Numbered from the stretch's first letter, positions 9,085 to 17,607 are shown. The stretch is DNA of 64,000 nucleotides from CAYWMY01 sp046352935 (GCA_046352935.1 JAXMGR010000020.1:18190-82189), one strand, 5' to 3'. The notes: generated by a model from the sequence alone, not told the origin. Numbers and translations are program-made.

Positions 9085-10020
9085 ATGATGACGACACGCC
9101 GCATCGGGTCCCTGGAAGTCACGCCCGTCGGGCTCGGCTGCAACAACTTCGGCTGGTTCCTCCCCGACGAGGCCGCCTCCGGGGCGGTGATCGATGCGGC
9201 ATTCGACGCCGGCATCAATTTCTTCGACACCGCCGATGTCTACGGCAACGGCCAGAGCGAGATCCTGCTCGGCAAGGCGCTGCGCGGGCGGCGCAACCGC
9301 GCCGTGATCGTCACCAAGTTCGGCTTCACGATGGGTTCGTTCGAAGGCGGCGGCCGGCCCGAGTACGTGCGCAAGTCCGCCGAAGGCAGCCTGCAGCGTC
9401 TCGGCGTCGATGTCATCGACCTCTACATGCTGCACTGGCCCGATCCGAAGACGCCGCTCGCCGACACGCTGGGCGCGATGCAGGAACTCGTGAAGGCCGG
9501 CAAGGTGCGCGAAATCGGCTGTTCCAACATGAGTGTCGCGCAGCTCGGAGAGGCCGCCGCGCTGGTGCGGTCCGGGGCCCCGCGCTTCGTCTGCGTGGAG
9601 AACGAGTTCAGCCTGCTGAAGCGCGAGGTCGAGAAGGAGGTGCTGCCGGAATGCACGCGGCAGAACCTCGCGTTCCTGCCCTATTTCCCGCTCGCGAGCG
9701 GCCTGCTGACCGGCAAGTACCGCAAGGGCGCGACGCCGCCGGCGGGGGCGAGGCTGACGAACGGCGGCGAGCACTTCGCCGGCATGCTGAGCGACGCCAA
9801 CCTGTCGCTCGTCGAGGACCTGGTCGCGTTCGCCGAGGCGCGCGGGCACTCGCTGCTGGAACTCGCGTTCTCGTGGCTGCTGGCCCACGGACCCGTCGCC
9901 TCGGTAATCGCGGGTGCGACGAAGCCGGAACAGATCCGCGCCAACGTGGGCGCTGCGGCGTGGCAGCTCACACACGCGGATCTCGCAGCGATCAACGCGA
10001 TCCTCGACCGGCCGCGCTGA
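9085..10020 (+). CDS. Aldo/keto reductase
   Basis: A 311-residue NADPH-dependent (beta/alpha)8 oxidoreductase. The catalytic tetrad is visible as D48 (FFDTAD), Y53 (DVYG), K78 (VTKFG) and H117 (MLHWPD). The C-terminal cofactor pocket includes SVIAGATKPEQI. It resembles the Tas/YghZ-type group of AKRs; the substrate cannot be inferred. Two ATGs stand in tandem. The first (9085) is taken, with GGAGAG 8 nt upstream. A CATAAT hexamer at 9052-9057 may be the -10 of its promoter. Repeat copy B begins 7 nt after its stop. Confidence 0.85.
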   Translation: MMTTRRIGSLEVTPVGLGCNNFGWFLPDEAASGAVIDAAFDAGINFFDTADVYGNGQSEILLGKALRGRRNRAVIVTKFGFTMGSFEGGGRPEYVRKSAEGSLQRLGVDVIDLYMLHWPDPKTPLADTLGAMQELVKAGKVREIGCSNMSVAQLGEAAALVRSGAPRFVCVENEFSLLKREVEKEVLPECTRQNLAFLPYFPLASGLLTGKYRKGATPPAGARLTNGGEHFAGMLSDANLSLVEDLVAFAEARGHSLLELAFSWLLAHGPVASVIAGATKPEQIRANVGAAAWQLTHADLAAINAILDRPR

Positions 10021-10027
10021 CGGAAGC

Positions 10028-10213
10028 GGGGCCGCTCACGATTCCCGGAGACGCCGGCGGACGGCACGGGCTGCAAAGGAAGGCTCGGGCCACCGACGCG
10101 CGGGCGCGCAGGAAGTCCAGCGAGAGAGCGTAAGGATTTCGCGCGAACGAGCCGGACTTCCGTCAACAGCCCGCGCGTCCTGCCACCGACCGGTGGCAGA
10201 TCGTGAATGCCCC
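10028..10213 (+). repeat. Structured intergenic repeat, copy B
   Basis: It fills the gap between two convergent genes, starting 7 nt after the aldo/keto reductase stop and ending 6 nt before the DUF4199 stop. Outer arms are GGGGCCGCTCACGATT (10028-10043) and ATCGTGAATGCCCC (10200-10213). The GACGCGCGGGC/GCCCGCGCGTC stem is present. The third stem is GGAAGTCC (10111-10118) with GGACTTCC (10154-10161), which differs from the GGAGG-type arms of other copies but still pairs fully. The centre reads AAGGATTTCG, where A and F have AAAGATCTGG. Confidence 0.85.
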
Positions 10214-10219
10214 GTCCCC

Positions 10220-10747
10220 TCAGCCCCGCTGCGCGGGCGGCGTGCGGAAACGGAACGCCGTGTACAGCGTCACCGCGAGTCCGACGACGGCCAGCGTGAA
10301 GCCCTGCACCGCAGCCTGGAACGGCGGGCTCAGGAATCCGCGCCGTCCCGACTCCAGCCGCGCGAGCGCCGCGTTCAACTCGGCGAGCGACATCGCCTGC
10401 GAGCGCAGATGCTGCTCGTACGCGGCGAGCAGCCGCGGCAGCGTCCCCGGCAGCAGCACCTCGTAAGCGAACCACGCGCCGGCCGCGTACACGAGACCCG
10501 CCACCGCGCTCACCGACGCGCCCAGACGCAGCAGATCCCGCCCGCGCAGGTCGCCCGGTTCGGCACTGCGTCGCCGCGCCGCGAAATACACGGCCGTCAT
10601 CGCGGCGAGCATCGACACATAGCCCACGGATTCGACGACGGCGTAAATGCCGGGGCCGGTCCCGAGCGACGCGTAAGGCACCAGCGTCAACAGCAGCGCG
10701 GCCACACCGCCCGCGATCCCGTAGCGCAATGGCAGCGAAAGCGTCAT
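10220..10747 (-). CDS. DUF4199-like membrane protein
   Basis: A 175-residue protein with four predicted membrane segments (about 7-29, 36-57, 72-97, 145-165) separated by short charged loops. The N-terminal glycine-rich helix, the GYVSML helix and the AGxxYAAGAWFAYE segment resemble the DUF4199 family, whose function is unknown. It lies 11 nt downstream of ubiI on the same strand, so it may be the last gene of the ygfB-pepP-ubiH-ubiI unit. Whether it has a role in quinone metabolism is not shown by the sequence. Confidence 0.6.
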   Translation of the reverse strand: MTLSLPLRYGIAGGVAALLLTLVPYASLGTGPGIYAVVESVGYVSMLAAMTAVYFAARRRSAEPGDLRGRDLLRLGASVSAVAGLVYAAGAWFAYEVLLPGTLPRLLAAYEQHLRSQAMSLAELNAALARLESGRRGFLSPPFQAAVQGFTLAVVGLAVTLYTAFRFRTPPAQRG

Positions 10748-10758
10748 GGCCGGCGGCT

Positions 10759-11988
10759 TCAGCGCCGCGGCGGAGTGCCGAGCAGCGCCGGCAGGTCGCC
10801 GTCGAGGCCCATGGCGCGGCGGATCAGTGCCGCCTTCAGAGGGCCGCAGCGATCAACGAGCGACACGCCGAGCCGGCGCAGCGCACCAGCGCCCGGCGCG
10901 GAGACCGCAAACACGCGCTTCAGTCCGTCCATGGCGGCGAGCGCCGGCACGTTCTCTGCCTTGCGCCAGCGTTCGTAACGCCGCAGTACGCGCGCCTCGC
11001 CGAACTCCATGCCCGCCGAGGTGGCGTCGAGGATTACCTGCACCAGCGTGCCCGCATCGAGCAGACCGAGGTTCACGCCCTGGCCGGCCAGCGGATGCAC
11101 GGCATGTGCGGCATCACCGATCAGCACGAAGCGGTTGCGCGTGTAGTCACGCGCGTGCATGAGCCTGAGCGGGAACGCGGCACGACCGCTCGCGAGCGCG
11201 AGGTCGCCTATTGCCCCGGCGGAACCCCGCGTCACCGCGGCGCCGAAGTCCGCGGCATCCATGGCCAGGAGTTCCGCCGCCTGCCCGGGCGAGGTCGACC
11301 ACACCAGCGAAACGCGTCCGTCGGCGAGCGGCAGCAGCGCCAGCGGTCCCGTCGCGAGAAAGCGCTGCCGGGCCGTGCGCCCGTGCGGACGCTCCGGACG
11401 CAGGTGCGCGACGACGGCGTGCTGGTCGTAGGGATGGCCCTGCGTCCCGATGCCGGCGAGGTGGCGGGCCGGTGAATCGGACCCGTCGGCGGCCACGACG
11501 AGTCCCGCGGCGATCTGTCGTCCGTCCTCGGTCACGACCCTCGCCACGTCGGGCTGCAGGTCGAGTGATGCGAGGCGCGTGCGCAGCAGCGTGACACCGA
11601 ATGCCGACGCGCGTGCGGTGAGCGCCGCCTGGACGGCCAGGTTCTCGGCGATGTGCCCCAGATCCGGTTCGCCCAGCGAAGCGGCATCGAACTCGATCGA
11701 TCCCACCGATCCCGGGCTCGCGGCCTCGTCACGGACGACCATGCGCTCGTAGGCGCAGGCGCCGCGCGCGAGTACGGCCTCCCAGGCCCCGACGCGCGCG
11801 AGCAGGCGCTGTGACGCACGCGACAGTGCCGAGACACGCAGGTCGAGATCACCCGTCGGCATCGCGACCGGCCGGGGCTCCAGGATCGCGACGCGCTGCC
11901 GCGGCAGCTCCCGCGCGAGCAGCGCCGCGCAGGCCGCACCCACCATGCCGCCACCGACGATCAGGACGTCGAAGTCCGTGCGCGTCAC
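10759..11988 (-). CDS. ubiI: FAD-dependent ubiquinone hydroxylase, UbiI/VisC type
   Basis: A class A flavoprotein monooxygenase of 409 residues. The FAD-binding GGGMVG lies at 12-17, the NAD(P)H/FAD DG motif near VVAADGSDS, and the C-terminal flavin motif GDAAHAVHPLAGQGVNLG near residue 288. The GDAAH and NLGLLDA wording is closer to UbiI (C5 hydroxylase) than to UbiF, and Coq7 for C6 is encoded at 20105, so UbiI is the best assignment. The start overlaps the ubiH stop by 4 nt, and the order matches E. coli pepP-ubiH-visC. Confidence 0.85.
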   Translation of the reverse strand: MTRTDFDVLIVGGGMVGAACAALLARELPRQRVAILEPRPVAMPTGDLDLRVSALSRASQRLLARVGAWEAVLARGACAYERMVVRDEAASPGSVGSIEFDAASLGEPDLGHIAENLAVQAALTARASAFGVTLLRTRLASLDLQPDVARVVTEDGRQIAAGLVVAADGSDSPARHLAGIGTQGHPYDQHAVVAHLRPERPHGRTARQRFLATGPLALLPLADGRVSLVWSTSPGQAAELLAMDAADFGAAVTRGSAGAIGDLALASGRAAFPLRLMHARDYTRNRFVLIGDAAHAVHPLAGQGVNLGLLDAGTLVQVILDATSAGMEFGEARVLRRYERWRKAENVPALAAMDGLKRVFAVSAPGAGALRRLGVSLVDRCGPLKAALIRRAMGLDGDLPALLGTPPRR

Positions 11989-13238
11989 AGCGGCAGTCCC
12001 CGCGCCAGCCGCGGCACACGGCCCGCGACGCCCATCGACAGCCGCGCCAGCGCGTTCTTTGCGGGCGGGAACAGATCGAACGCCAGCAGCCCCAGCGCGC
12101 GTGCGGCGCGCACGGGCGGCAGCGGATTGCCGAAGAGCCGCACGAGGCCGTCCGTGAAGCCGATGACGGTGCGGCGATCCTGCCGTCGCCAGTCCGCATA
12201 GGCGGCGAGCACGCGTTCGTCGCCGGGGTCCGCGTCGGCGCCGCGGGCGCGACAGTCGTCCGCGATGACCTCGGCGAGCGTGGCCACGTCGCGGAGCCCG
12301 AGGTTGAAGCCCTGGCCCGCGATCGGGTGCAGGGTCTGCGCCGCATTGCCGATCACGACCGCGCGCTGCGTCACCAGGCGTGCGGAGCGCGTCAGCGCGA
12401 GCGGATAGACATGGCGGCGCCCGACGCGCAGGAACCGGCCGAGACGCGTGCCGAACGCCGCTCCCAGTTCAGCGAGGAATTGCTCGTCCGGCAGCTCGCA
12501 GACCCGCTGCGCGGCCGCCGGGGCGAGCGTCCAGACGACGGTGCAGAAGCCGTCGTGCGCCGGCAGCATCGCGATGGGGCCCGCCGGGGTGAAACGCTCG
12601 TAGGCGACGTGGTCGTGGAAGCGCTGCGGCGCGACGTTCGCGATGACGGCGTGCTGGTCGTAGCGCCAGGTGGTCGCGCCGATGCCGAGCAGCGTGCGCA
12701 GCGCCGACTGCGCACCGTCGGCGACGACGGTCAGCCGCGCCTCGAGCCGTCGGGGCCCGTCCGCGACGGCCGGGCCGTCCAGTTCGAGCAGCAGTCCGTC
12801 GGTCGCGGCATGGATACCGTTGACGGCCGCCGGACACAGCAGCCGGACCCGCGGCGCGCCTTCGAGGGCACCGGCGAGCGCGCGTCCGAGGTCCGCGTTC
12901 GTCACGGTGCAGCCGAGCGCCTCGACGCCCTGCTCCGCCGCGTCGATGCGCGCGAATCCGAAAGCGCCGCGGTCGGAGACGTGGATGCGCCGGATCGGTG
13001 TCGGCGGCGGCGTGATGCACGGCCAGACGCCGAGGCTCTCGAGGATGCGCCGCGTCCCGTTCGCGAGCGCCGAGGTGCGCTGGTCGAAGCTCGGCTGGTG
13101 GCCCACGCCGACCGGAACGGGCTCGACCACGACGACGTCGAGCGGCAGCGAGGCCAGCGCCACGGCGAGCGACAGACCGGTCATGCCACCACCGACGATG
13201 GCGACGTCGCAGCGAAGGAGATGGCCGTCGGCACCCAT
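11985..13238 (-). CDS. ubiH: 2-octaprenyl-6-methoxyphenol hydroxylase
   Basis: FAD monooxygenase of ubiquinone biosynthesis that hydroxylates C1 of the ring. At 417 residues it has the GGGMTG dinucleotide motif near 16-21, a DG motif in VVADGAQSALR, and near 296 the UbiH-specific variant GNAAQTLHPIAGQGFNLG, with GN instead of the GD of UbiI/UbiF. It is coupled to ubiI by a 4-nt overlap and lies 3 nt downstream of pepP. Together with UbiI and Coq7 it completes the set of three ring hydroxylases in this window. Confidence 0.9.
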   Translation of the reverse strand: MGADGHLLRCDVAIVGGGMTGLSLAVALASLPLDVVVVEPVPVGVGHQPSFDQRTSALANGTRRILESLGVWPCITPPPTPIRRIHVSDRGAFGFARIDAAEQGVEALGCTVTNADLGRALAGALEGAPRVRLLCPAAVNGIHAATDGLLLELDGPAVADGPRRLEARLTVVADGAQSALRTLLGIGATTWRYDQHAVIANVAPQRFHDHVAYERFTPAGPIAMLPAHDGFCTVVWTLAPAAAQRVCELPDEQFLAELGAAFGTRLGRFLRVGRRHVYPLALTRSARLVTQRAVVIGNAAQTLHPIAGQGFNLGLRDVATLAEVIADDCRARGADADPGDERVLAAYADWRRQDRRTVIGFTDGLVRLFGNPLPPVRAARALGLLAFDLFPPAKNALARLSMGVAGRVPRLARGLPL

Positions 13239-13241
13239 CGC

Positions 13242-14579
13242 TCAGACTGCCCGCATGAGCCGCTCGATGTCGTCGGGCGCCTTCGGCACGCCGGCGGTGA
13301 GCACTTCCGGTTCGCCGCGCGTGACCGCGACATCGTCCTCGATGCGCACGCCGATGCCCCACCAGTGCCGGGCCGCGCCCTTCGTTCCCGGCGGGATGTA
13401 GATGCCCGGCTCGACGGTCAGGACCATGCCGGGCTCGAGCACGCGCCACTCCTCGCCGACGCGATAGTCGCCGACGTCGTGCACGTCCATGCCGAGCCAG
13501 TGACCGGTGCGATGCATGAAGAACTTCCGGTAGGCGCCTTCCTTGACGAGCGACGGTACCCGACCCTCGAGGAGCCCGAGACGCACGAGCCCCTGGGTGA
13601 TCGCCTTCACCGCGGCGTCGTGGGGGTCGTTCCAGTGGTTGCCGGCCCGCGTCTTCGCGATGGCCGCGTGCTGGGCCTCGAGGACGACCTCGTAGACCTC
13701 GCGCTGCCGCGGCGTGAACCGGCCGTTGACCGGGAAGGTGCGGGTGATGTCGGCCGCGTAGTGCGCGTACTCGGCGCCTGCATCGATGAGCAGCAGATCG
13801 CCGTCCCGCAGCTCGGACCGGTTGGCGCGGTAGTGCAGCACGCAGGCATTCGCGCCACCCCCGACGATCGGCTGGTAGGCGTTGTCGGCCTGGTGGCGGT
13901 GGAACTCGTGCACGAGCTCGGCGGCGACCTCGTATTCGAAGCGGCCGGGCGCGGCGAAGCGCATGGCCCGGCAATGCGCCTGCGCGGAGATCTCCGCCGC
14001 GCGGCGCATGAGCCCCAGCTCGACGGGGCTCTTGTACAAGCGCATGTCGTGCAGCAGGTGATCCAGCGCGACGAACTCCTGTGGCGTGTGCAGGCCCTGC
14101 TTGGCCTGCGCGCGCAGCCCGTTCACCCAGCCGATCACGCGCTGGTCGAACTCGGGGTTCAGTCCCATGGCGCTGTAGACGCGATCGCAGCGCTCCAGCA
14201 GGCCCGGCAGGATCTCGTCGATGTCGTCGATCGGGAAGGCATCGTCCGCGCCGTGCTGCTGCACCGCACCCTCGGTGCCCGCGCGCGTCCCGTCCCAGGC
14301 CTCGCGCACAGGATCGCGATCGCGCACGAACAGCACGAACTCGCCCTGCGGACGGCCCGGGATGAGCACGGCGACCGACCCGGGTTCCTCGAAACCGGTG
14401 AGGTACAGGAAATCGCTGTCCTGGCGATAGGCGTACTCGACGTCGGAGTTCCGGTGGCGCACCGGCGCGGCGGGCAGGATCGCGATGCCCCCGCGGCCCA
14501 TCATCCGCATGAGCTGGGCACGACGACGCGCGAACTCGTCGGCCTTCGACTTCGTTGATCGATGCTGCCTCACGGCCAT
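13242..14579 (-). CDS. pepP: Xaa-Pro aminopeptidase P
   Basis: A dinuclear-metal (Mn) aminopeptidase that removes an N-terminal residue preceding proline. The creatinase-like N-terminal domain is followed by the pita-bread catalytic domain, with metal ligands in DAGAEYAHYAADITRTFP (two Asp, about 261-272), MHRTGHWLG (His, near 356), EPGIYI (Glu, near 389) and VRIEDD. The 445-residue length is close to the E. coli enzyme. An upstream TTG overlapping the ygfB stop is possible, but GGAGG lies about 5 nt before the ATG at 14579, so that start is preferred. It is the second gene of the ygfB-pepP-ubiH-ubiI operon. Confidence 0.92.
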   Translation of the reverse strand: MAVRQHRSTKSKADEFARRRAQLMRMMGRGGIAILPAAPVRHRNSDVEYAYRQDSDFLYLTGFEEPGSVAVLIPGRPQGEFVLFVRDRDPVREAWDGTRAGTEGAVQQHGADDAFPIDDIDEILPGLLERCDRVYSAMGLNPEFDQRVIGWVNGLRAQAKQGLHTPQEFVALDHLLHDMRLYKSPVELGLMRRAAEISAQAHCRAMRFAAPGRFEYEVAAELVHEFHRHQADNAYQPIVGGGANACVLHYRANRSELRDGDLLLIDAGAEYAHYAADITRTFPVNGRFTPRQREVYEVVLEAQHAAIAKTRAGNHWNDPHDAAVKAITQGLVRLGLLEGRVPSLVKEGAYRKFFMHRTGHWLGMDVHDVGDYRVGEEWRVLEPGMVLTVEPGIYIPPGTKGAARHWWGIGVRIEDDVAVTRGEPEVLTAGVPKAPDDIERLMRAV

Positions 14580-14590
14580 GGACCCTCCGG

Positions 14591-15157
14591 TCAATGCAGG
14601 CGGGGATCGGCAGGCACCACCGTCCGGCGTGCCTCGGCCAGTTCCTCGAACACGATCTGCGCGCCCGTACGCACGAATTCGACCAGTTCGGCGTAGGCGG
14701 CCTCGCCCGATTCCACGGGGTCCGCCGCATCGAGCTCGGCGCGCGAGATCTCCGAGAAATCCTCGAGGATCTCACCCACGTCACCCGGCTGATGCTGTGG
14801 CGAGACGGCGCCCCCGAGCGCGAGCCCGTAGAGGAAGCCGTGACACCACTGGGCGAGCCCCGCGACGCGGCGGGCGAGCGCAGCGTCGTCATCGGGCAGC
14901 AGCGGCTGGAACGCCATGTCGATGTCCGCCATCGCCCGCTCCGTTTCGGCGAACACCGCGGCGAAGACGCCGCGCACCTCGGGCGCGAGGGCGGGGACTT
15001 CCTCGTCGGGGAGGATCTCGTCGATCCACTGTTCGAACCGGTACGGTGCCGCGGAGCACAGCGCGCCGACCAGGCAGCCGTGTGCTTCGGCAGCGGCGAC
15101 TTCCGCGTCGGCGTCCGCGAGCAGCCGTTCCAGCTCGTCGAATCCAATGCTCAGCAT
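14591..15157 (-). CDS. ygfB: YgfB/YecA-family protein (UPF0149)
   Basis: A 188-residue acidic protein of the UPF0149 family. Characteristic segments are the AHGCLVGALCS turn near 25-35, WCHGFLYGLAL near 104-114, and the ELVEFVRTGAQIVFEELA helix near the C-terminus. The molecular function is uncertain in most species. It occupies the conserved first position before pepP-ubiH-ubiI. It diverges from the zapA operon across 163 nt of intergenic sequence. Confidence 0.85.
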   Translation of the reverse strand: MLSIGFDELERLLADADAEVAAAEAHGCLVGALCSAAPYRFEQWIDEILPDEEVPALAPEVRGVFAAVFAETERAMADIDMAFQPLLPDDDAALARRVAGLAQWCHGFLYGLALGGAVSPQHQPGDVGEILEDFSEISRAELDAADPVESGEAAYAELVEFVRTGAQIVFEELAEARRTVVPADPRLH

Positions 15158-15284
15158 CGCGCCACCCCATGCCCGCACGCCGCGGCCGCTGTCAATGGTA
15201 GAGGGTGCGCAGGCTTCCCGCATCGTCGGTGTTGCGTGCGGCCATCGTCGGCCGCGCGGGAGTGCACGCAGGCCCGGGGCTTCG

Positions 15285-15314
15285 TTGACCGGCGCTTCCA
15301 GCGGGTCCCATAAT
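15285..15314 (+). promoter_or_regulatory. Promoter of the zapA/6S operon
   Basis: TTGACC (15285-15290), an 18-nt spacer and CATAAT (15309-15314) form a good sigma-70 promoter. The -10 box ends 6 nt before the ATG at 15321, so transcription should begin at or next to the first base of the start codon. No Shine-Dalgarno sequence fits between them. Confidence 0.55.
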
Positions 15315-15320
15315 GCGGCC

Positions 15321-15551
15321 ATGAGCGACGCTGCCAGGTCCGCCCTCGAAACCGAACTCAGGCGTCTCGACAGGCGCGTCGACGAACTGGTCGGCGTGAT
15401 CACCCAGCTGAAGGAAGAGAATCGCGCGCTGCGTGCCCGGCAGGACGTGATGAACAACGAGCGCACTGCCCTGCTGCAGAAGAACGAGCAGGTCAAGGCG
15501 CGCGTCGAGGCCATGATCGGCCGGCTCAAGAGCATGGAGCACGGCGCATGA
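15321..15551 (+). CDS. Small ZapB-like coiled-coil protein (TIGR02449-type)
   Basis: A 76-residue, almost wholly helical protein. Regular heptads run from about residue 10 to 70 (ELRRLDRRVDELVGVITQL, then LKEENRALRARQ), ending in MEHGA. It corresponds to the conserved small coiled-coil protein found directly upstream of zapA in many gammaproteobacteria and resembles ZapB, so a role at the division ring is likely but inferred. No ribosome site is present and the promoter places the transcript start at the ATG, suggesting leaderless translation. Its stop overlaps the zapA start by 4 nt. Confidence 0.8.
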   Translation: MSDAARSALETELRRLDRRVDELVGVITQLKEENRALRARQDVMNNERTALLQKNEQVKARVEAMIGRLKSMEHGA

Positions 15552-15862
15552 ACCAGGAGATGGCCCGGGTCAGCGTGCGGATCCTCGAGAAGGACTATCA
15601 CGTCGCCTGCCCGATCGAGGAACGTGCGGCCCTGCTCGACTCCGCGGAGTTCCTGAGCCGCAAGATGAAGGAGATCCGCGACACCGGGAAAATCGTCGGG
15701 CTGGACCGCATCGCCGTGATGGCGGCGCTGAACCTGGCCAACGAACTCCTGGTCGCCCAGCGCCGCGATGCGCTGCTCGGCACCGATGTGACCGAGCGTG
15801 TCCGCGCGATGCGCGAGCGGGTCGAGGCCGCGCTGGATCGCGGCCAGCAGATGGACCTGTGA
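15548..15862 (+). CDS. zapA: Cell division protein ZapA
   Basis: A 104-residue FtsZ-ring-associated protein that bundles FtsZ filaments. The N-terminal globular part has VSVRILEKDYHVACP, followed by RAALLDSAEFLSRKMKEIR. The helix GLDRIAVMAALNLANELL and a C-terminal coiled coil match the ZapA family. It is translationally coupled to the upstream coiled-coil gene (ATGA overlap). The 6S RNA follows 34 nt downstream and fau next, which is the conserved zapA-ssrS-fau arrangement. Confidence 0.92.
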   Translation: MNQEMARVSVRILEKDYHVACPIEERAALLDSAEFLSRKMKEIRDTGKIVGLDRIAVMAALNLANELLVAQRRDALLGTDVTERVRAMRERVEAALDRGQQMDL

Positions 15863-15896
15863 TTTGAGGCCGGGCGCCGCGCTGCGCCCGCCGACG

Positions 15897-16096
15897 ATTT
15901 GGCGCCGCCTGCGGTGTTCGATGCGGGCCTGGGTACCTCTCGGCCCTAATGTGAAGCCCAACGGGGCGTGGCTTCGCGGCAGCATTGTGCAAGTCCGCCT
16001 CGAGCGGAAAGCCTTAAGTGCCGCGGCCTGCCCCACCTGTTGCTCTGGTCCGAGAGCAGCGGCTTGCAACGGCACAGGCGGGTGGCGCCATCCCCT
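15897..16096 (+). ncRNA. ssrS: 6S RNA
   Basis: 6S RNA mimics an open promoter and sequesters sigma-70 RNA polymerase in stationary phase. It is recognised by position between zapA and fau, by the start ATTTGGCGCCGCCTGCGG whose arms pair with the CAGGCGGGTGGCGCC end to form the closing stem, and by the internal GCGGAAAGCCTTAAGTGCCGC block, which parallels the GAAGCCTTAAAACTGC block of the E. coli RNA. The length, about 200 nt, is close to the usual 180-190. Ends are estimated to within about 10 nt. Confidence 0.85.
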
Positions 16097-16129
16097 TCCA
16101 CACCCCGGGTGCGGGTTCCGGAGCGGTGC

Positions 16130-16723
16130 ATGACGGACGAAGGTTCGCGCGCCGCGATGCGGCATCTCGTGCGCGCCCGCCGGCGGACACTCACCGCCGC
16201 CGAGATCTCGATCGCCTCGACCCGCGCGCTCAGGAACCTCGAGACCCTGAACCTGCCGAGACCGGCGAGCCGCGTCGCACTGTTCCTGCCGTTCGACGGT
16301 GAACTCGACACGGCGGCCGTCGCACGACGCGCCTTGAACCGGCGCTGCCGGCTCTACCTGCCGGTGATCACCGACCTGCGACGCCGACGCATGGTCTTCG
16401 TCGAATGGCGCCCCGGTGAGCGCCTCGTGCAGCACGACACCGGCATCGCCCAGCCGCCCGCGCACGGGCGGCGCCTGAGCCCGCGCCAGCTCGATCTCGT
16501 GCTCGTGCCGCTGGTCGCCTTCGATGAGCGCTGCAACCGCATCGGCACGGGCGGCGGGTTCTACGACCGCCAGTTCGCCTTCCGGCTGCGCCGCAGTGTG
16601 TGGCGGCACCCGCTGCTCGTCGGCTGGGCGCACGATTTCCAGCGCGTCGACACGATCGCGGGCGCGGCGTGGGACGTGCCACTGGACTACGTGGTGACGG
16701 ATCACGGCGTCTACAGCCGCTGA
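16130..16723 (+). CDS. fau: 5-formyltetrahydrofolate cyclo-ligase
   Basis: ATP-dependent conversion of 5-formyl-THF to 5,10-methenyl-THF, recycling a folate side product. At 197 residues it has the family N-terminal RHLVRARRRTLTAAE, LFLPFDGELDT, and the active-site loop GTGGGFYDR near 140-148, ending in PLDYVVTDHGVYS. The ATG at 16130 is chosen because it lies beyond the end of 6S RNA and starts the homologous region. Its location after 6S RNA is conserved from E. coli, where it is called ygfA. Confidence 0.92.
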   Translation: MTDEGSRAAMRHLVRARRRTLTAAEISIASTRALRNLETLNLPRPASRVALFLPFDGELDTAAVARRALNRRCRLYLPVITDLRRRRMVFVEWRPGERLVQHDTGIAQPPAHGRRLSPRQLDLVLVPLVAFDERCNRIGTGGGFYDRQFAFRLRRSVWRHPLLVGWAHDFQRVDTIAGAAWDVPLDYVVTDHGVYSR

Positions 16724-16762
16724 TCCGCGCCGAAGCACGTCCTCGATTCCCCGGAGAGCGCC

Positions 16763-17230
16763 ATGCAGTACTGGCTGTTCAAGTCGGAGCCCGGAACGTT
16801 CGGCATCGACGACCTCGCGCGGGCACCCGGCCGCCGGACCTGCTGGGACGGTGTGCGGAACTACCAGGTGCGCAACATGATGCGTGACGACATGCGCCGC
16901 GGCGACCACGGCCTCTTCTATCACTCGAGCTGCGAAGTGCCGGGCGTCTACGGCACGGTGGAGATCGTTCGCGAGGGCTATCCCGACCCGAGCGCGTTCG
17001 ATCCGCGCCACCGCCATCACGACGCGGCGAGCGACCCGGAGGCGCCGCGATGGTACGCGGTGGACGTGAAGCTCACGCGCAGGTTTGCGCAGCCAGTCAC
17101 ACTCGAGGCGCTGCGACTCCATGCCGGCGACGCGTTGAAGGATCTCCTCGTGCTCCGCAGAGGCAATCGGCTGTCGATCACTCCGCTCTCCGCCGCCCAA
17201 TATCGGTTCATCCTCTCGATGGCAGGATGA
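16763..17230 (+). CDS. EVE-domain protein
   Basis: A 155-residue single-domain protein of the EVE/PUA-like fold (thymocyte nuclear protein 1 family), thought to bind modified bases in nucleic acids. Family marks are YWLFKSEPGTFGIDDL at the start, WDGVRNYQVRN near 28-38, the GLFYHSSCEVPGVYG strand pair near 51-65, and DPRHRHHDAASDPEAPRW with Y and VDV. The gene commonly follows fau in gammaproteobacteria, and the 39-nt gap here contains GGAGAG before the ATG, consistent with one transcript. Confidence 0.85.
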   Translation: MQYWLFKSEPGTFGIDDLARAPGRRTCWDGVRNYQVRNMMRDDMRRGDHGLFYHSSCEVPGVYGTVEIVREGYPDPSAFDPRHRHHDAASDPEAPRWYAVDVKLTRRFAQPVTLEALRLHAGDALKDLLVLRRGNRLSITPLSAAQYRFILSMAG

Positions 17231-17410
17231 GCGGGCGGGCGGAATGCATTTCGCTCGGGAATTTCCGGTGTTTTTCGCGTTCCTCGATCACTGCTCCGCA
17301 ATCACGGGCAGGTCTTCGAGTGCACACCGCGGCGGCACCGCGCGACGACTTCGCGAAAGCGGCGCACGCGAGCGGCACGCGATGAACGCTTCGCGTCGCA
17401 TACAGCTTGC

Positions 17411-17438
17411 TTGCATTCCCGTCAACCATGTATATACT
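17411..17438 (+). promoter_or_regulatory. Promoter of the Lys/Ala micro-gene
   Basis: TTGCAT (17411-17416), a 16-nt spacer and TATACT (17433-17438) form a good sigma-70 promoter. It serves the small gene at 17473 with a leader of about 28 nt. The 180 nt between the EVE gene stop and this promoter hold nothing that I recognise. Confidence 0.6.
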
Positions 17439-17472
17439 CGCTCCCCGGATTAACCCGACATGGAGATCCAAT

Positions 17473-17538
17473 ATGGCGACCAAGAAGAAGGCTGCGAAGA
17501 AGAAGGCGACGAAGAAGAAGGCCGCGAAGAAGAAGTAA
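17473..17538 (+). CDS. 21-residue Lys/Ala-repeat peptide (histone H1 tail-like)
   Basis: A complete tiny gene: ATG, 21 sense codons, TAA. The peptide is Met-Ala-Thr followed by alternating KKK and AA/AT units, giving four KKK runs and no other residue types; it resembles the C-terminal tail of H1-like bacterial DNA-binding proteins. GGAG lies 7 nt before the ATG, a strong promoter stands upstream (17411-17438) and a strong intrinsic terminator downstream (17608-17638), so it looks like a dedicated monocistronic unit and not a fragment. Nucleic-acid binding is a guess from charge. It could instead be the leader or remnant of a longer H1-like gene. Confidence 0.6.
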   Translation: MATKKKAAKKKATKKKAAKKK

Positions 17539-17607
17539 CTGCCTTCGAGCAGCCGGAACGGCGGTTGTAATCGAAAGACTCCAGCCGCCCGTTCTGAAAG
17601 CTTCGAC

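Noticed and set aside
14580..14594. TTG start of pepP overlapping the ygfB stop
   Set aside because: The ATG at 14579 has GGAGG at proper spacing and fits the family N-terminus; the five extra residues add nothing.
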